Both the position numbers and the translations under genes were made by a program. Under the pieces are notes generated by a model. It did not search any database and was not told the origin of the DNA. It was given only the letters and a program-made list of their open reading frames with translations. A stretch of 64,000 nt of DNA from Paenibacillus sonchi (lineage in GTDB: Bacteria > Bacillota > Bacilli > Paenibacillales > Paenibacillaceae): contig NZ_CP068595.1 of NCBI RefSeq assembly GCF_016772475.1, forward strand, positions 2,542,001 to 2,606,000, given 5' to 3'. This document shows, in pieces, positions 41,009 through 50,355 of this stretch; the first letter of the stretch is position 1; each line of letters begins with the position of its first letter.

Positions 41009-43192
41009 ATGAAATGGGTAAAAAAGCTGGGTTCCGATGTCATACTGCTGGGCGTACTGCTGCTTGCAGCCTTTCTGTATGGCTATGGAATCTGGAATGA
41101 TCAATACGCAAATACCTACTATACGACTGCGGTGGGAAGTATGCTCCAGAGCTTCCATAACTTCTTCTTCGCCTCACTGGACTCGGCGGGTTCGGTAACG
41201 GTCGATAAGCCGCCGATTACCTTCTGGATTCAGACGCTCAGCGCGCTGATCTTCGGACTGCATGGCTGGAGCGTGATCCTGCCCCAGGTGATTGGCGGCA
41301 TGGGTTCGGTGCTGCTCGTATACCTGCTGGTGAAGCCGACCTTTGGCCGCGCGGCAGCGCGTCTCGCAGCCTTGGCAATGGCGGTCACACCTGTGGCTGC
41401 CGCTGTGAGCAGAACGAACAATATCGATGCTATGCTGGTGTTCACGCTATTGCTGGCGGCATGGTTCCTCTTCAAGGGGACGAAGCGAAACACAACGGGC
41501 AGCCTTCTCGCTGCATTTGCTTTAATCGGCGTTGGCTTCAACGAGAAGATGCTGCAGGCATATATGGTACTTCCGGCATTTTATCTCTTTTATATACTGG
41601 CAGCCAAAGTGAACTGGAAGAAAAAAACCGGTGTGCTTGCTGCTTGCACCGCAGTACTGCTGGTAGTTTCGCTGTCCTGGGCGGTTATCGTGGATTCGAT
41701 CCCGGCCAGCAAACGGCCTTACATGGGCAGCAGCGGCACCAACTCTGTGCTCAATCTGGCTTTTGGCTACAACGGGGTAGCGCGCTTGACCGGCGACCGC
41801 AGCACGGGAGGCAGCGGTGGAGGCGGCTTCCCTGGCGGCGGCGGAGGCGGCGGAATGATCGGCGGAGGCGAAATGCCGTTCTGGAATGGCGGGGAAATGC
41901 CGGCCATGAACGGAACAGGCGGTCAAGACGGCCGAGGCGGCGCGGGAACAATGAACGGAATAGACGGTCAGGCCGAAGGGCAGCTGTCGGGAGGCGCTGG
42001 AAACGAACAGGCAGACGGAGGCCCGGATGGCCACGGCCAGGCTTCAGGTGGCGGCGGGATGCAGGGGCAGATGCCGGGCGGCAGAGCGGACGGTGAAGGC
42101 GGGCAGGGCGGAGACCGCCAATTCAACTTCGGCCAGGGCGGCCGGGGCGGGATGAACGGCGGCGGAATGTTCAATACAGGCACAGCCGGTCCGCTGCGCT
42201 TGTTCCAATCGGCGCTGTCCGGTCAGGCCAGTTGGCTGCTGCCCTTCCTGCTGTTTGGCTGCATCGGGATTTTTGCCAGCCTGCGCAGACGGAATTTTAC
42301 CCAAGAGCATAAAGAAGCGATATTCTGGCTGGCCTGGCTGGTACCTGTTATGGGATTCTTCAGCATCGCCGGGTTCTTCCATCAGTACTACCTGATTATG
42401 ATGGCTCCGCCGATCGCGGCACTGGCCGGCTCCGGCTGGCTCCGGCTCTGGACTTATTATAAGGAACGTGCAGTCTGGCTGTCCTGGCTGCTTCCGGTGG
42501 CCACGCTTGCTACAGCGGTCTTCCAGTGGTACATCATTCATCCTTATGACAGTACCATTGGCAGCGGCTGGTCCATAGGTGTCCTGGCTGGAGGGATTGC
42601 AGTTACTGTGCTGCTGCTGGCGCTGCGGATATTCAAAAGGCAGCGGCAGCGGTTCGTACATGCCTCCGCTGTACTTGGACTATTGATACTGCTGGCCGGA
42701 CCGCTGTACTGGGCGCTTACGCCAATTACCTACGGCTCGAACAGCATGACACCAGCGGCAGGTCCGGACAGCAGAAGCGGCTTTGGCGGCATGGGCGGGG
42801 GCGGCAGAAACGGCACCACGGGTGTCAACGAGAAGCTGCTGGCCTATCTGAAGGAGCATAATACCGGCGAGAAATATTTGTTCGCTGCCATGGATTACGG
42901 AACGGCAGGCCCTTATATTATTGACAACAATGAGTCGGTCGTGATTCTGAACGGATTCAACAACTCGGACGTGCCCTATACCACTGAAACGCTGAAGGCC
43001 CTCGTGGCGAGCGGCAAAGTGAAATACTTCCTCGTGACTACCGGCGGCATGGGCGGTGGCGGCGGACGCGGAGGCAATTCTGAAATTACCAACTGGATTA
43101 CCGAGAATGGGACAGCAGTTCCGGCTGAAGAATGGCAGAGCACAGTGACAGGCGGCAACGAAGGAACCTTGTATGAGGTGACTGTTCAGTAA
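41009..43192 (+). CDS. glycosyltransferase family 39 membrane protein, YkcB-like
   Basis: 727-residue polytopic glycosyltransferase of the PMT/ArnT superfamily, which uses polyprenyl-phosphate sugars outside the membrane. The N-terminus has the catalytic acidic loop YANTYYTTAVGSM and SVTVDKPPITFWIQTL; about ten helices follow. A Gly-rich insert of about 120 residues (about 266-388, runs such as GGGGGGGMIGGGEM) lies in an outer loop, and a second Gly-rich piece near 600. The ATG at 41009 follows GGGAGTGGAGAG. A YkcC-like GT2 gene and galU follow, so the three probably decorate a wall polymer. Confidence 0.88.
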   Translation: MKWVKKLGSDVILLGVLLLAAFLYGYGIWNDQYANTYYTTAVGSMLQSFHNFFFASLDSAGSVTVDKPPITFWIQTLSALIFGLHGWSVILPQVIGGMGSVLLVYLLVKPTFGRAAARLAALAMAVTPVAAAVSRTNNIDAMLVFTLLLAAWFLFKGTKRNTTGSLLAAFALIGVGFNEKMLQAYMVLPAFYLFYILAAKVNWKKKTGVLAACTAVLLVVSLSWAVIVDSIPASKRPYMGSSGTNSVLNLAFGYNGVARLTGDRSTGGSGGGGFPGGGGGGGMIGGGEMPFWNGGEMPAMNGTGGQDGRGGAGTMNGIDGQAEGQLSGGAGNEQADGGPDGHGQASGGGGMQGQMPGGRADGEGGQGGDRQFNFGQGGRGGMNGGGMFNTGTAGPLRLFQSALSGQASWLLPFLLFGCIGIFASLRRRNFTQEHKEAIFWLAWLVPVMGFFSIAGFFHQYYLIMMAPPIAALAGSGWLRLWTYYKERAVWLSWLLPVATLATAVFQWYIIHPYDSTIGSGWSIGVLAGGIAVTVLLLALRIFKRQRQRFVHASAVLGLLILLAGPLYWALTPITYGSNSMTPAAGPDSRSGFGGMGGGGRNGTTGVNEKLLAYLKEHNTGEKYLFAAMDYGTAGPYIIDNNESVVILNGFNNSDVPYTTETLKALVASGKVKYFLVTTGGMGGGGGRGGNSEITNWITENGTAVPAEEWQSTVTGGNEGTLYEVTVQ

Positions 43193-43282
43193 GTTGGAGA
43201 TCAACAATTGTTACAGGAAGCGCACTTAACAGAATTTTAGTGTAAGGCGCGCTTCATTATTAAATCTAAGGAGGAGCTGCTC

Positions 43283-44269
43283 ATGAGTACACACGTGCGC
43301 TATTCCGTAATTATACCGATGTATAACGAAGAGGCTGTGATTCAGGAGACGTACCGGCGGATCAAAAAAGTGATGGGGGCGACGGGAGAGGCTTATGAGC
43401 TGCTCTTCGTCAATGACGGGAGTACGGACAACTGTGCGCAGATGATTGAGGAGTACACCTACTGGGATGAGAGTGTGAAGCTGATTGATCTGTCCCGCAA
43501 CTTCGGCCATCAGATTGCCATAACCGCCGGTATGGATTATTCGCTGGGGGATGCGGTGGTCATCATCGATGCCGATCTGCAGGACCCGCCGGAACTGATT
43601 CTGGATATGATCCGGGAGTGGAAAAACGGCTATGAGGTGGTGTACGCCAAACGGATCAAGCGGAACGGCGAATCCCTCTTCAAAAAGTGGACAGCAAGCC
43701 TCTTCTACCGGGTGCTGCGTTATTCCACGGACATTTCGATTCCGGTAGATACCGGTGATTTCCGTCTCATTGACCGCAAGGTGTGTGAGGAACTGAAACG
43801 GCTCCCGGAGAAAAACCGTTTTGTGCGCGGGCTGGTCAGCTGGGTCGGCTTCCGCCAGAAGGCTATCGAATATGAACGTGATGAACGGCTCGCCGGGGAG
43901 ACGAAATATCCCTTGAAGCGCATGATCAAGCTGTCGCTGGATGGAATCACTTCCTTTTCCTATAAGCCGCTGAAGCTGGCGGGCTATCTGGGAGGGCTCC
44001 TCTCGGGAGCCGGATTTTTGTACCTTATGTACGTGCTGTATCTGGCGCTGTTTACGGACGCAGCCGTTAAGGGCTGGGCCTCGATGATCGGCATTACTCT
44101 AACGTTCAACGGATTTGTGCTGGTTATGCTGGGCATCCTGGGCGAGTATGTCGGCCGGATCTATGATGAGACGAAAGGGCGTCCGCTCTACATTGTCCAG
44201 GAATTGTACAGCGGCAGGAAGCAGCAAAGTGCAGCCGAGCAGAGAGCCGCGCAGCTTAATAAATCATAA
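43283..44269 (+). CDS. GT2 glycosyltransferase, YkcC/DPM-like
   Basis: 328-residue polyprenyl-phosphate glycosyltransferase. The GT2 domain (residues 8-230) shows VIIPMYNEEAVIQETYRRI, LFVNDGSTDN, the DxD site IDADLQDPPELI and VYAKRIKRNGESLFKKWTAS. Two C-terminal helices (about 235-260 and 270-300) anchor it. It should make the lipid-linked sugar used by the GT39 protein upstream. The ATG follows TAAGGAGGAGCTGCTC. A stem of GAAGCGC/GCGCTTC lies in the 90-base gap before it. Confidence 0.9.
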   Translation: MSTHVRYSVIIPMYNEEAVIQETYRRIKKVMGATGEAYELLFVNDGSTDNCAQMIEEYTYWDESVKLIDLSRNFGHQIAITAGMDYSLGDAVVIIDADLQDPPELILDMIREWKNGYEVVYAKRIKRNGESLFKKWTASLFYRVLRYSTDISIPVDTGDFRLIDRKVCEELKRLPEKNRFVRGLVSWVGFRQKAIEYERDERLAGETKYPLKRMIKLSLDGITSFSYKPLKLAGYLGGLLSGAGFLYLMYVLYLALFTDAAVKGWASMIGITLTFNGFVLVMLGILGEYVGRIYDETKGRPLYIVQELYSGRKQQSAAEQRAAQLNKS

Positions 44270-44289
44270 GGCAGAGGAGTAGGTCCATC

Positions 44290-45213
44290 GTGAAAATCAG
44301 AAAAGCCGTGATTCCCGCCGCAGGCCTCGGCACGCGTTTCCTGCCGGCCACCAAAGCCCAGCCGAAGGAAATGCTGCCGATAGTAGACAAGCCGGCGATA
44401 CAATATATTGTGGAGGAAGCGGTGCGCTCCGGCATCGAGAGCATCATTATCGTGACCGGCCGCAACAAGAAGTCGATTGAGGATCATTTTGACAAGTCGG
44501 TAGAGCTGGAGCAGACCCTGCTGGAAAAAAAGAAACACGACTTGCTCCGTGAAGTGCAGGCCATCAGCGGACTGGCCAGCATCCATTATATCCGGCAAAA
44601 GGAGCCGCTTGGCCTGGGACATGCAATTTCCTGCGCGGAGCAGTTTACCGGCAGCGAGCCGTTCGCGGTACTGCTTGGTGATGACATCATGGTCTCCGAG
44701 CCGCCAGCGCTCCTGCAGATGATGAAGCTGTACGAGCAGTCCGAGCAGACGATAGTTGGTGTGCAGCCGGTACCAAGGTCCGAGGTGAGCAAGTATGGAA
44801 TCATTGCCTCCGGCGGCGCGGTGAAGGGCGTACATGTGGTGAGCGGGCTGGTGGAAAAGCCTTCGCCGCAGGCTGCGCCTTCGACGAATGCCGTCATGGG
44901 ACGCTATATCCTGAAGCCTTCTATCTTCTCTATGCTCAGCAAGCTGGAGCGCGGAGCCGGCGGAGAATATCAGCTGACGGATGCGCTGCATGAGGTATGC
45001 CGGAATGAGGGGCTGCTGGCCCTTGATCTGCAGGGCAAACGCTATGATATCGGCGATAAATTCGGCTATATTCAGGCTACGCTGGAGATGGGCCTGGAGC
45101 GTGAAGAGCTGCGCCCGCAGCTCGTGCCATATCTGAGGGGGCTGCTTGGCAGCTTGGAAGACGGAACAGAATCCTTGTGTGTACCGCAGACTCAATCTGG
45201 ATTGAGCTTGTAA
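44290..45213 (+). CDS. galU: UTP-glucose-1-phosphate uridylyltransferase
   Basis: 307-residue nucleotidyltransferase making UDP-glucose. The nucleotide-binding loop AAGLGTRFLPATKAQPKEMLPIVDKPAIQYIVEEA opens the protein; FAVLLGDDIMV, VEKPSPQAAPSTNAVMGRYIL and KRYDIGDKFGYIQATLE are further GalU/GtaB blocks. The start is GTG after AGAGGAGTAGGTCCATC. It is the last gene of the GT39-GT2 operon and would supply its sugar donor. Confidence 0.94.
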   Translation: MKIRKAVIPAAGLGTRFLPATKAQPKEMLPIVDKPAIQYIVEEAVRSGIESIIIVTGRNKKSIEDHFDKSVELEQTLLEKKKHDLLREVQAISGLASIHYIRQKEPLGLGHAISCAEQFTGSEPFAVLLGDDIMVSEPPALLQMMKLYEQSEQTIVGVQPVPRSEVSKYGIIASGGAVKGVHVVSGLVEKPSPQAAPSTNAVMGRYILKPSIFSMLSKLERGAGGEYQLTDALHEVCRNEGLLALDLQGKRYDIGDKFGYIQATLEMGLEREELRPQLVPYLRGLLGSLEDGTESLCVPQTQSGLSL

Positions 45214-45235
45214 AACCGGTGAAAAGAACAGTCAC

Positions 45236-45425
45236 CGTTAGTGGAAAAAGTACCACTAATCGAACTTATTCGGCTCAAGAAGCATCCTATGTTGGAAAAA
45301 GTACCACTAATCCGGGCGAAAGCGGCTGGATGGGATGAATATGGGCGAATTAGGTGTACAAAATCCCACTAAAACCTTCTGGAGCCAGAATTTTAGCTGA
45401 TTAGGTTTACTTTTTCCACTTAGCT
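45236..45425. repeat. TTAGTGG/CCACTAA-family repeats, third cluster
   Basis: TTAGTGGAAAAAGTACCACT at 45239 is a near-perfect palindrome; similar units occur near 45294, 45345 and 45400. The gap 45214-45557 holds these and the hairpin at 45488 only. Confidence 0.65.
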
Positions 45426-45487
45426 GCAGTTTTTTATGCGATTTATGGATTTATGGTCCAATCCTCTGATGAACAGTGATGCCCAAG

Positions 45488-45522
45488 AAGGCCAGCCGGA
45501 ATCAATCCTCCGGCTGGCCTTG
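45488..45522. terminator. hairpin between galU and the FAD oxidoreductase gene
   Basis: AAGGCCAGCCGGA and TCCGGCTGGCCTT arms over an 8-base loop, between convergent genes; the T-run is short. Confidence 0.65.
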
Positions 45523-45557
45523 GCATGAATGAAGCATATCTTTTTGTGTACGGCAGC

Positions 45558-46124
45558 CTAAGCCTTCAACAGGTCATGATCCACGTATCTTGCACCGTTC
45601 AGTTCACTGATAATATTAATGGCAACCTTTGCGCCGTCTCCGGCAGTGATAATCGCATGTACGCTTACCCCAGCCACCGTTCCTGCTGCCCAGATGCCTG
45701 CGATGTTGGTTTTGCCTTCCGCATTTACGGCTACAACCGTCTTGATTCTTGGCTCTGTGCCGTCCTTCGTTTCCACACCGGCTTTGGCGGCCAGATCGGT
45801 CAGCACACCCGTTGCCAGAATCACATGCTTAGCTTCATAAGCAGCTCCGCTCTCGCTCTCGATCACGAAGCCTTCGCCCTTTGCAGTAAGATTCACTGCT
45901 TGGTCAGCCACTAGTTCCGCTCCGAACTTAACGGCCTGTTTATGGCCGGTTTCCACAAGCTCCGGTCCGCCGATTTCGGCAATCCCATAGTAGTTCTCGT
46001 ACCAGCCTCTGCGCGTCATGCCTTTGTCGTTGTCGATCAGCAGTGTTTTTTTGCCCGCCTTGGCGGCGAACAGGGCTGCGCTTGCACCGGCAGGACCGGC
46101 TCCAATGATGGCGATTTCATACAT
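45558..46124 (-). CDS. FAD-dependent oxidoreductase, thioredoxin reductase-like
   Basis: 188-residue single-domain flavoprotein. The FAD motif GAGPAGASAALFAAKAGKK is at residues 8-26, KHVILATGVLTD near residue 100, and the second FAD segment IAGIWAAGTVAGVSVHAIITAGDGAKVA near residue 143. No CxxC pair and no NADPH domain are present, so it is not a thioredoxin reductase proper. The ATG follows TTAGGAGGTTAAATGT. Its upstream region is made of 66-bp tandem repeats. Confidence 0.85.
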   Translation of the reverse strand: MYEIAIIGAGPAGASAALFAAKAGKKTLLIDNDKGMTRRGWYENYYGIAEIGGPELVETGHKQAVKFGAELVADQAVNLTAKGEGFVIESESGAAYEAKHVILATGVLTDLAAKAGVETKDGTEPRIKTVVAVNAEGKTNIAGIWAAGTVAGVSVHAIITAGDGAKVAINIISELNGARYVDHDLLKA

Positions 46125-46140
46125 ACATTTAACCTCCTAA

Positions 46141-46430
46141 AAGTTTTGTGAGCTTAAGCATCACCCGAACCGCTTCGTACAAAACTTGCTTCGGAAGCAT
46201 AGGCTTAAGTTTTGTGAGCTTAAGCATCACCCGAACCGCTACGTACAAAACTTGCTTCGGAAGCATAGGCTTAAGTTTTGTGAGCTAAAGCATCACCCGA
46301 ACCGCTACGTACAAAACTTGCTTCGGAAGCATAGGCTTAAGTTTTGTGAGCTTAAGCATCATCCGAACCGCTACGTACACAAACCGCTCCGGATGCATAC
46401 GCATAAGATGTGTGCGCTTGTACTTACTAT
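46141..46430. repeat. 66-bp tandem repeats, four units
   Basis: Units start with AAGTTTTGTGAGCT at 46141, 46207, 46273 and 46339; the first three are nearly identical, the last decays after about 50 bases. Each contains ACAAAACTT/AAGTTTTGT arms and a GCTTCGGAAGC hairpin. The array fills the space upstream of the FAD oxidoreductase gene (minus strand) and may contain its promoter. Confidence 0.88.
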
Positions 46431-46455
46431 TATAACGTTAATAATTCTTGTTCAG

Positions 46456-48014
46456 CTACTCAACTGAACGGGGAAGGGTAACCCTGAAGGTGGTGCCTTC
46501 GCCGGGACGGCTCTCGACACGGATACCGCCGTGATGGGCATCCACAATGGATTTGGTAATAGACAGCCCGAGCCCCGAGCCGCCGTATTTGCGTGTGCGC
46601 GAAGAATCGCTGCGGTAGAACCGTTCAAACACATGGGGAATGTGCTCAGCCGCGATCCCGGAGCCATTGTCCCGCACCGCCAGTTCAGCTTCCGTGCCCC
46701 GGGCAGTCAGGCTGATATGAATAGTTCCCTTGTCAGCATCGGTATGTTGTACCGCATTATGGAATAGATTAAGAATCACCTGCTTTAGCTTGTCGGGATC
46801 ATACATCCCCCGGATGCCGGGCGGGATATCGAAGGTTACCCTGCGGTCTCCGGCAAGCATGAGCAGCTGCGGCTGCATTTCGGCGATGATCTCTCCCAGC
46901 ATCATGCCTTTGATATTCAGCTGCGGCGCTCCATCCATGCGTGCCAGAAGGAGCAGATCCTCTACCAGCTTGTTGATCCGTTTGGATTCCCCGTGCATGC
47001 TGGTCAAGGCGCCCATTAGCTGCTCCCTGTTATCAGCGGCTCCGCGCAGCAGCACTTCCAGGAAGCCGTGAATCGAGGTCAGCGGAGTCCTGAGCTCATG
47101 GGAGGCATCCGCTGCAAAACGGCGCATTTGCTCCTTGGCTTCACGTTCATTATGAAAAGAAATCTCCAGCCGCTCCAGCATTCCATTAAAGGAGCGGGAC
47201 AGCTTGTCGATCTCCGTCTGCCCCTGGTGTACGGGGAACCGCTCGCTGAGATTGCCTGCATCGATGATCTCCGCAGCTTCCCCCATGTTGGAGAGGGGAA
47301 CCAGCGTTTTGCGCAGCGCAGGCAGATACAGCAGCAGTCCGGCCAGCAAGGCCACAACCGACAGCGCTGCAAAAATCAGCAGCTGCTGCATGATCACATC
47401 CTTCAGCGGTCCCGTGCTTACACTCATCTGCAGCAGCATTCTGGCCTCCTGCGGCTTGCCGAGATTCATGAATACGGCCAGATGCTCGCTGCCGTCCGGT
47501 GCCGCCATGAGCCGGTAGCCGCCATTCGCCTTGTCCGTGGTGTGCTGCAGCAGATCATTGTATTCGGCATCGGTTAATCTTGGAGCAGGAGAATCAGACA
47601 GCGTCTCTTCCTGGAAATCCTTAAACCCCCTGTCCGCGCTGTATACAGCTATAGTCGTATGGGCATCCAGCAAAAGGGGCCTTCTTCCGGTGTTCCGCAA
47701 ATTGCCGGGGGGCGGATTTCCGGGGCTTCCCGTATCCGGGCTGCCGGCCTCCCCGCTGTTCATCCCGGATGCATCCATGCCGCCGGCCCCCAAGCCGGCG
47801 GGTTGCTAAAAATCTCGCGCGGGACGGAACGGATTTGGGCTTCCATGGACTCCGCCCGGTTGGAGTAAATGAAGTCGCGCATGAGTACATACTGGAGCAC
47901 ACCAATTAGCAGCAGCAGGCCGGAGAGAATCAGCAGGGAAATGACCAGCAGCTGCTTGCGCAGGGAACGCGGGGCCGGCAGACTGCCGAACAAGCCTGTG
48001 ATGCGGGCAATCAT
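46456..48014 (-). pseudogene. sensor histidine kinase, frameshifted
   Basis: Partner kinase of the response regulator upstream, starting at ATG 48014 with a 4-base overlap. The N-terminus has one helix (about residues 21-43); the frame breaks at a G5 run (47791-47787, C5 on the plus strand) and stops at 47760. One extra G restores GAGGMDASGMNSG and joins the remaining 440 residues: extracytoplasmic sensor, second helix, HAMP, the H-box DASHELRTPLTSIHGFLEVL, N-box NLFHNAVQHT, and DNGSGIAAEHIPHVFERFYRSD with GGSGLGLSITKSIV. Corrected length is about 519 residues. The defect may be a sequencing error. Confidence 0.85.
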
Positions 48015-48697
48015 ACCAGATCCACCCGGTATCCGGCACCACGCAGCGTGCGTATGATCCGGTGGTCTTTATCGCCCAGCTTTTCGCGGAGGGAGCGGAT
48101 ATAGACCTCAACGATATTTTCCTCGCCGCCAAAGTCATAGCCCCAGACCTTGTCCAGAATCATCGGCTTGCTAAGCACCAGGCCATGATTGATGACCAGG
48201 TATTGCAGCAGTTCATATTCCGTAGGGGACAGCTCCAGCACTTCGTCTTTGTGGCGGATCTCCTTGCGCCGGCCGTCGATGCGGAACGGTCCGCACCGCA
48301 CTTCGCCAAGCAGTCCGGGGAACTGGTTGCGCAGGCGCGCCTGAATCCGGGCCAGCAGCTCATCGAAGCTGAACGGCTTGACCATATAGTCGTCAGCCCC
48401 GATGGACAGACCTTTAACGCGGTCATCCACTTCATCCTTGGCTGTAAGCATGATGACGGAAAGTTCCGATTCTTCCGAACGGAGATAGCGGCAGAGCTCA
48501 AATCCGTCGATTCCCGGCATCATCACATCCAGAATGGCCACATGGGGCTTGAAATCGGCAGCAACGGCAATTGCGCTGGTCCCGTCCGGCGCCGTCCTTA
48601 CTTCAAAACCCTCATTGATCAGACCCAGCTCCAGGAACTGGAGAATGTGGGGCTCGTCATCCACGAGCAGCAGTTTTACACCTTGGGCAGCCTTCAT
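48011..48697 (-). CDS. OmpR family response regulator
   Basis: 228-residue two-component regulator. The receiver domain has the acidic pair in LLVDDEP, the phosphoacceptor Asp57 in VAILDVMMPGIDGFEL, Thr in MLTAKDEVDDR and Lys in DYMVKPFSFDELLARI. A winged-helix DNA-binding domain follows (about 130-228, ELSPTEYELLQYLVINHGLVLSKPMILDKVWGYDF). The ATG at 48697 follows GGAGGAAACAATGC. The direct repeat upstream is shared with the glycosyltransferase operon, suggesting autoregulation and control of that operon. Confidence 0.93.
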   Translation of the reverse strand: MKAAQGVKLLLVDDEPHILQFLELGLINEGFEVRTAPDGTSAIAVAADFKPHVAILDVMMPGIDGFELCRYLRSEESELSVIMLTAKDEVDDRVKGLSIGADDYMVKPFSFDELLARIQARLRNQFPGLLGEVRCGPFRIDGRRKEIRHKDEVLELSPTEYELLQYLVINHGLVLSKPMILDKVWGYDFGGEENIVEVYIRSLREKLGDKDHRIIRTLRGAGYRVDLV

Positions 48698-48732
48698 GCA
48701 TTGTTTCCTCCAAACCACTAATAGTTAGCTAC

Positions 48733-48764
48733 ATTATGACATATCAGAATGAAGGTTTGCTGAA
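48733..48764 (-). promoter_or_regulatory. OmpR-type direct repeat upstream of the response regulator
   Basis: On the minus strand TTCAGC and TTCATT are 11 bases apart (48764-48749), then TCTGAT and a -10-like CATAAT (48738-48733). 19 of 22 bases agree with the site at 40879-40900. Confidence 0.6.
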
Positions 48765-48912
48765 GATGGAACCATTAATTTGATGAAAGGATTTGAAATA
48801 GTCTTTCACAGTTACTCATAATGGTTAATCTAATTTATACGGGGATTTTAATGCTATTAAGTAAGAAATTTAGTTGGAATTTAAAAGTTTTCGGATGAGG
48901 CAATAAAGGGTT

Positions 48913-48941
48913 TTGACGGCGGCTATAGAACACTTTACAAT
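48913..48941 (+). promoter_or_regulatory. sigma-A promoter of the glg operon
   Basis: TTGACG at 48913-48918, 17 bases, TACAAT at 48936-48941. The leader to glgC is about 220 bases and includes a stem near 48952-48980 (CCGGTC...GACCGG). Confidence 0.7.
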
Positions 48942-49167
48942 AAGGATACTATCCGGTCTGAGGAGTCCTCTTCAGGACCGGAAATAAGTCCCATTCTATG
49001 AGTTTCCCCCGTTTTTGACCTTATCTATTCCTATCAAGCAAGCTTCTTCCGCTACACTTCTTTCTGGAATTTCTATTTCTGCACTGGGTTAAATCTGCGC
49101 TGCATTATTCATCATCCAACCTAATTGATCACATGCTTCAATACCCATAAGTCAAGGAGGCTCTTCC

Positions 49168-50331
49168 ATGAAGAAAAAAGAAATGGTAGCCATGCTATTA
49201 GCGGGAGGCCAAGGGAAAAGGTTGAAGGGGCTGACCAAATCGCTTGCCAAGCCCGCTGTCTATTTTGGGGGAACCTACCGGATTATTGATTTCCCTCTGA
49301 GCAACTGCTCCAATTCGGGGATTGATACCGTAGGCGTACTGACGCAGTATGAGCCGCTTGTGCTGCATTCTTACATTGGGGTAGGCAGCGACTGGGATTT
49401 GAACCGCAAGGATGGCGGGGTATTCGTATTGCCGCCGCATGAACGGGAGAACGGGAGCAGCTGGTACCGGGGGACGGCGGATGCGATTTACCGCAACCTG
49501 AAATTTGTGGATCAATTTGATCCGGAGCATGTGCTGATTTTGTCCGGCGACCATATCTACAAGATGGATTATCACGCTATGCTGCAGTACCACAAGGCCA
49601 GAAATGCCGACTGCACCATATCGGTCATCGACGTTCCGCTGGAGGAGGCCAGCCGTTTTGGCATCCTTAATACGGAGGAGGATCTCAAGATCTACGAGTT
49701 CGATGAGAAGCCGGCCAAACCGAAGAGCACGCTGGCTTCCATGGGAGTCTACATCTTCAAATGGGAGGTGCTCCGCAAGCATCTGTTAGAGGATGGGGAA
49801 AACTCCGGCTCGTCCCATGATTTTGGCAAAGATATCATTCCGCTTATGCTGGCGGACGGCCAGTCCTTATATGCGTACCCTTTTGAAGGGTATTGGAGGG
49901 ATGTAGGTACGGTTGCCAGCCTGTGGGAAGCGAACATGGATCTGCTGAGCGATACGCCGCCCCTCAATCTCAATGATCCGGACTGGCGCATCTTCACCCG
50001 CAACCCAAATCAGCCGGCACAATATGTGGCTCCGGGAGCGAAGGTATCGGGCTGCATTATTAATGAAGGCTGCATTGTCCACGGAGAAGTGAAGCATTCG
50101 GTGCTCTTTTACGGTGTGGAAGTGGGTGAAGGCAGTGTGATTACGGACTCTGTCATTATGCCGAAGGTCAAGATCGGCAAGAACGTCAAGATTCACAAAG
50201 CCATCATCAGCGAGAATACGGTCATCGAGGATTATATGGAGATCGGAATAGAACGGGAGAATGAGGATGAAATTCTGCTGATCGACAATCGAAGCAAAAA
50301 ACGCCAATCTGTTGCAGCCAAAACCATATAA
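49168..50331 (+). CDS. glgC: glucose-1-phosphate adenylyltransferase
   Basis: 387-residue ADP-glucose pyrophosphorylase, first step of glycogen synthesis. Blocks are [66 protein letters not shown] and [18 protein letters not shown]; the C-terminal third is a left-handed beta helix ([20 protein letters not shown]). The ATG follows CAAGGAGGCTCTTCC. It is followed 24 bases later by glgD, the regulatory partner. Confidence 0.96.
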   Translation: MKKKEMVAMLLAGGQGKRLKGLTKSLAKPAVYFGGTYRIIDFPLSNCSNSGIDTVGVLTQYEPLVLHSYIGVGSDWDLNRKDGGVFVLPPHERENGSSWYRGTADAIYRNLKFVDQFDPEHVLILSGDHIYKMDYHAMLQYHKARNADCTISVIDVPLEEASRFGILNTEEDLKIYEFDEKPAKPKSTLASMGVYIFKWEVLRKHLLEDGENSGSSHDFGKDIIPLMLADGQSLYAYPFEGYWRDVGTVASLWEANMDLLSDTPPLNLNDPDWRIFTRNPNQPAQYVAPGAKVSGCIINEGCIVHGEVKHSVLFYGVEVGEGSVITDSVIMPKVKIGKNVKIHKAIISENTVIEDYMEIGIERENEDEILLIDNRSKKRQSVAAKTI

Positions 50332-50355
50332 CCAGCAGAAGACAGGGGGATTCCG

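Noticed and set aside
44188..45195. 335-residue open frame antisense to galU
   Set aside because: Shadow of a well-supported galU gene; no ribosome site or family.
46186..46467. 93-residue frame through the 66-bp repeats
   Set aside because: 66 is a multiple of three, so the repeat keeps a frame open by arithmetic; the product is a 22-residue repeat without a start site.
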